From: Polyangia bacterium | Lineage (GTDB): Bacteria > Myxococcota_A > Polyangia > Polyangiales > Polyangiaceae | Direction of reading: 5' to 3' | Length of the DNA stretch: 7,882 nucleotides | Assembly (NCBI GenBank): GCA_030430975.1 | Contig: JAUIKB010000229.1 | Coordinates: 1 to 7,882, forward strand | In this document: in pieces, positions 6,011 to 7,882 of the stretch | Numbering within the stretch: position 1 is the stretch's first letter | How the letters are laid out: each line of letters opens with the position of its first letter | The notes under the pieces: generated by a model | Database searches by the model: none | Told to the model about the DNA's origin: nothing | The model's input: only the letters and a program-made list of their open reading frames with translations | Made by a program: the position numbers and the translations under genes

Positions 6011-6463
6011 AGGACCCCCGCGAGACTGTCAGCGAGTCGGCAGAACGCGGGCAACAGGTTGGATGGTCGGGCAGTCACTGTTCTTCCTCTGACTCAGGGT
6101 ATATTTCCGCACCGGTCTAGGCGGTTACGAACAAGCACCACGTCGACGGCGCGTCGGGGAGTCACGTTGACAGATCCCACACGTTGTGGCGAGGTGCCGC
6201 GTATGGCGACGAATGCGCGCGCACTCTGGAGCTTGGTTGGCGCCATCTGCTTGTCCTGAGCGGCGCCACCACCAACGCACCATCCCGAAGCCGGCGGTCA
6301 ACCGACTACGGCTGCGTCCCAGGGAGGTCTTGAAGTCAGTGCGCAGCGCCGGGCCGTTCCCCGCGGCGCCACAAGCGATCCACTCGTCGGACGGCCGGGT
6401 GTACGTACGCTGGGTCTTGCACCGCGACCCCGAGAAAGCCTGCTCGGTCTACTACGCGCGCCC
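6011..6463. other. 453-bp stretch with no intact gene
   Basis: This lies between the start of the leftward ATP-grasp gene and the stop of the leftward regulator gene, so it should hold the ATP-grasp promoter. No confident promoter is seen. A TATATT at 6100-6105 (+ strand) and a perfect TTGACA at 6167-6172 (+ strand) both lack a partner box at the right distance. The right half holds the possible broken lipoprotein gene described separately. Confidence 0.5.
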
Positions 6464-6515
6464 CTATGTGCTGGAGGTCCCGGCGTCGGGTGCAGGCTCC
6501 GACCTAGGCGGCTGA
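6203..6515 (+). pseudogene. Possible decayed lipoprotein gene
   Basis: An ATG at 6203 follows a good ribosome site, GAGGTG (6191-6196), with 6-base spacing. It encodes a signal-peptide-like start, MATNARALWSLVGAICLS, then an in-frame TGA at 6257-6259. The same frame continues AAPPPTHHPEAGGQPTTAA, which looks like the Pro/Gly-rich tether after a lipid-attached cysteine, so the TGA sits where a Cys codon would be expected. Near 6320-6335 the protein-like reading moves to another frame, which reads VLKSVRSAGPFPAAP and then DGRVYVRWVLHRDPEKAC with high third-position GC to a stop at 6513-6515. Two lesions (a nonsense codon and a frameshift) would be needed, which is the main weakness. The tail overlaps the convergent regulator gene by 52 bp. 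No family is recognised. The alternative is chance coding likeness in GC-rich DNA. Confidence 0.3.
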
Positions 6516-7471
6516 GTTCTTTCCAGCGCCCCATCAATCCGCCCCCTCAACTTCCGCAGCACCTCCAGCAGCTCGGGCGGCTCGATGACTTCGAAGTCGA
6601 CCTCGAAGCTCGCCACCCACGCGGCTAGTCCGTGCATCGATCCGGCTCCGATCGACACCCGCGTCCGCTTGGCGTCCAGGCGCTCGACCAGCGCGGTCGA
6701 CGCCGATACCCGCGCGGTGATCTGTTCGGCAGGCGCGTGCAGGATCACGACGACTTGATGCGGGTACGCGGCCGTGGACAGCGAACGCGAAACGAACGCT
6801 CGGAGATCGCCACCCTCTGGCGGTGGCCGCGGGGCGAACGTGCCGCCCATCGTAACGCCATCGTCCATGCGATCCACGCGGAAAGTTCGCCAGTCGTTAC
6901 GCGCCGGATCGAACGCGACCAGGTACCAACGACCCGTGTGCACGAGGCCCGCTGGCTCGACGCTGCGGTGAGTGCGCGCTGACGCCAGGCTCGTGTAATC
7001 GAACTGCACGACTCGGTGGTCGTCGCACGCCTCGGCGAGCAGCGACAACAGCGCGCTGCTCACCGTCGGGCCGGCCCGCTCGAGCAGCAAGATCGTCTCT
7101 CGCAGCGCGTGGGCACGGCGCTGCAACCGAGGCGGGAACACTCGCTCTAGCTTGGCGAGCGCGCGCAGTGCGGGTTCACCGATCGACGCTGAGTGCGCAT
7201 TGGTTGCGGTACGAAGCGCCAAGGCGACCGCGAGCGCTTCGTCGTCGGCAAGCGCCAACGGCGGGAGGTGCGCGCCTGCTCCCAATGCGTAGCCGCCGGC
7301 GACCCCTGGCTGTCCTTCGACTGGATAGCCAAGCTCTCGGAGCCGGTCGACGTCGCGCCGCAGCGTGCGCGGGGTGACGTCGAGCCGCTCGGCCAGCTCT
7401 GCACCGCCCCACGACCGCTGCACCTGGAGCAGCGACAGCAGTCGCAACAGGCGAGCGGACGTGTTGAGCAT
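6464..7471 (-). CDS. WYL-domain transcriptional regulator (YafY/DeoR-like)
   Basis: A 335-residue DNA-binding regulator, of usual family length, taken from the ATG at 7471. An ATG at 7513 would add 14 residues, but the family N-terminus (MLNTSARLLRLLSLLQ) begins at 7471. Residues 5-60 form a winged helix-turn-helix of the HTH_11/DeoR type: AELAERLDVTPRTLRRDVDRLRELGYPVEGQPGVAGGYAL. A helical linker follows (about 75-150). The WYL domain is at about 150-210, with the signature RWYLVAFDPARNDWRTFRVDRM (181-202, quoted in part: RWYLVAF then RTFRVDR). WYL domains are ligand-sensing, binding nucleic acid or nucleotide-like effectors in studied cases. The C-terminal WCX-like region ends with EVIEPPELLEVLRKLRGR. 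It faces the GST gene across a 95-bp spacer with an inverted repeat, so it likely controls that gene, itself or both. No Shine-Dalgarno sequence precedes the ATG. Confidence 0.9.
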   Translation of the reverse strand: MLNTSARLLRLLSLLQVQRSWGGAELAERLDVTPRTLRRDVDRLRELGYPVEGQPGVAGGYALGAGAHLPPLALADDEALAVALALRTATNAHSASIGEPALRALAKLERVFPPRLQRRAHALRETILLLERAGPTVSSALLSLLAEACDDHRVVQFDYTSLASARTHRSVEPAGLVHTGRWYLVAFDPARNDWRTFRVDRMDDGVTMGGTFAPRPPPEGGDLRAFVSRSLSTAAYPHQVVVILHAPAEQITARVSASTALVERLDAKRTRVSIGAGSMHGLAAWVASFEVDFEVIEPPELLEVLRKLRGRIDGALERTQPPRSEPAPDAGTSST

Positions 7472-7530
7472 TCTTCGAGCATAGCGTCTATTGAGGACCG
7501 AAACTGTCCGCAATGGATCGTAGCTTCGGC

Positions 7531-7549
7531 GGGTCGGATTCGCCGACCC
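7531..7549. promoter_or_regulatory. Inverted repeat between the regulator and GST genes
   Basis: GGGTCGG (7531-7537) and CCGACCC (7543-7549) are perfect 7-base arms around ATTCG. The site lies in the 95-bp divergent spacer, 17 bases before the GST start and 59 bases before the regulator start. Divergent regulator/target pairs commonly share such an operator, so binding by the WYL regulator is a reasonable inference, not shown. Confidence 0.4.
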
Positions 7550-7566
7550 CCAACGAAAGAACCCCC

Positions 7567-7882
7567 ATGACCATCACGCTGTTTCACCACCCGTTCTCGC
7601 GCGCCGCCGGCCTCCTGTGGGGGCTCGAGGAGCTGGGCGAACCCTACGAGCTCCGGTTCGTGGACATCACCGCAGGCCAGCAAAAGGAACCCGAACTGAT
7701 CGCGCTCAACCCGATGGGCAAGCTGCCGACGTTGCTCGACGGAGACGCAGTCGTCACCGAGCTGGCCGCGATCGGTGTGTACCTCGCCGATAAATACGCG
7801 CTCGGTCGGCTCGCCCCGCCCCTGGACGATCCGCGGCGAGCCACGTACCTGCGCTGGGCGTTCTTCTCGCCGTCGGTGATCG
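7567..7882 (+). CDS. Glutathione S-transferase, 3' end outside the window
   Basis: The first 105 residues of a GST-family protein; the frame is open to the window edge, where it is cut after a whole codon plus one base. Residues 1-80 are the thioredoxin-like glutathione-binding domain: MTITLFHHPFSRA with Ser11 near the expected catalytic position, then LNPMGKLPTLLDGD with the cis-proline Pro54, then VVTELAAIGVYLADKY, in which Glu65 stands where the family's glutathione-binding E-S pair is found but Leu66 replaces the usual Ser. From about residue 85 the helical C-terminal domain begins. Expected role: conjugation of glutathione to electrophiles or glutathione-dependent reduction in the cytosol. 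The ATG at 7567 has only a weak purine run (GAAAGA) upstream. It is divergent from the WYL regulator, which may respond to a related chemical signal. The subclass cannot be set without the C-terminus. Confidence 0.9.
   Translation, partial: MTITLFHHPFSRAAGLLWGLEELGEPYELRFVDITAGQQKEPELIALNPMGKLPTLLDGDAVVTELAAIGVYLADKYALGRLAPPLDDPRRATYLRWAFFSPSVI

Noticed and set aside
6167..6172. Perfect TTGACA as a promoter -35 box
   Set aside because: No -10-like sequence lies 16-18 bases downstream, where the DNA reads GC-rich and holds a ribosome site instead.
6257..6259. TGA read as selenocysteine
   Set aside because: No plausible SECIS-type stem-loop was identified just after it, the position is a lipobox-like site, and the downstream frame is also broken. 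Gene decay explains it more simply.

Overview
The window is GC-rich DNA with densely packed genes on both strands. Two things suggest a predatory or soil deltaproteobacterium of the Myxococcota type (Polyangia-like): the large surface lipoprotein with a Gly/Ser tether, cysteine-rich modules and a lamin-tail-like end, and the mix of WYL regulator, orphan ATP-grasp enzyme and GST. This is inferred from gene style only; there is no rRNA or other marker gene to prove it.

Layout, left to right. (1) 1-732, +: the 3' part of an unrecognised protein. (2) 915-1594, +: a compact type II toxin-antitoxin operon, a ribbon-helix-helix antitoxin followed with a 4-base overlap by a PIN-domain (VapC-type) toxin. 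A 9+9 bp inverted repeat covers the probable -10 box and the antitoxin start codon, which points to autorepression and a leaderless mRNA. (3) 1710-3563, -: a 617-residue, extremely cysteine-rich lipoprotein, convergent with the toxin. (4) 3564-4238: a gene-free divergent spacer with some inverted repeats. (5) 4239-5081, +: an exported, very basic protein ending in a Ser/Lys/Gly tandem repeat encoded by nearly identical 36-bp units. (6) 5102-6010, -: an orphan ATP-grasp enzyme, convergent with (5) and 20 bp from it. (7) 6011-6463: no intact gene, but a possible decayed lipoprotein gene with a good ribosome-binding site and an early in-frame TGA. (8) 6464-7471, -: a WYL-domain transcription regulator. 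(9) 7567 to the window end, +: the N-terminal half of a glutathione S-transferase, divergent from the regulator, with a 7+7 bp inverted repeat between them.

There is no single large operon. The functional units that can be argued from the sequence are the toxin-antitoxin pair and, more tentatively, the regulator/GST divergent pair. The two exported proteins (3 and 5) are the least ordinary content. I see no phage, transposon, CRISPR, tRNA or rRNA. I did not find a convincing new multi-gene system.
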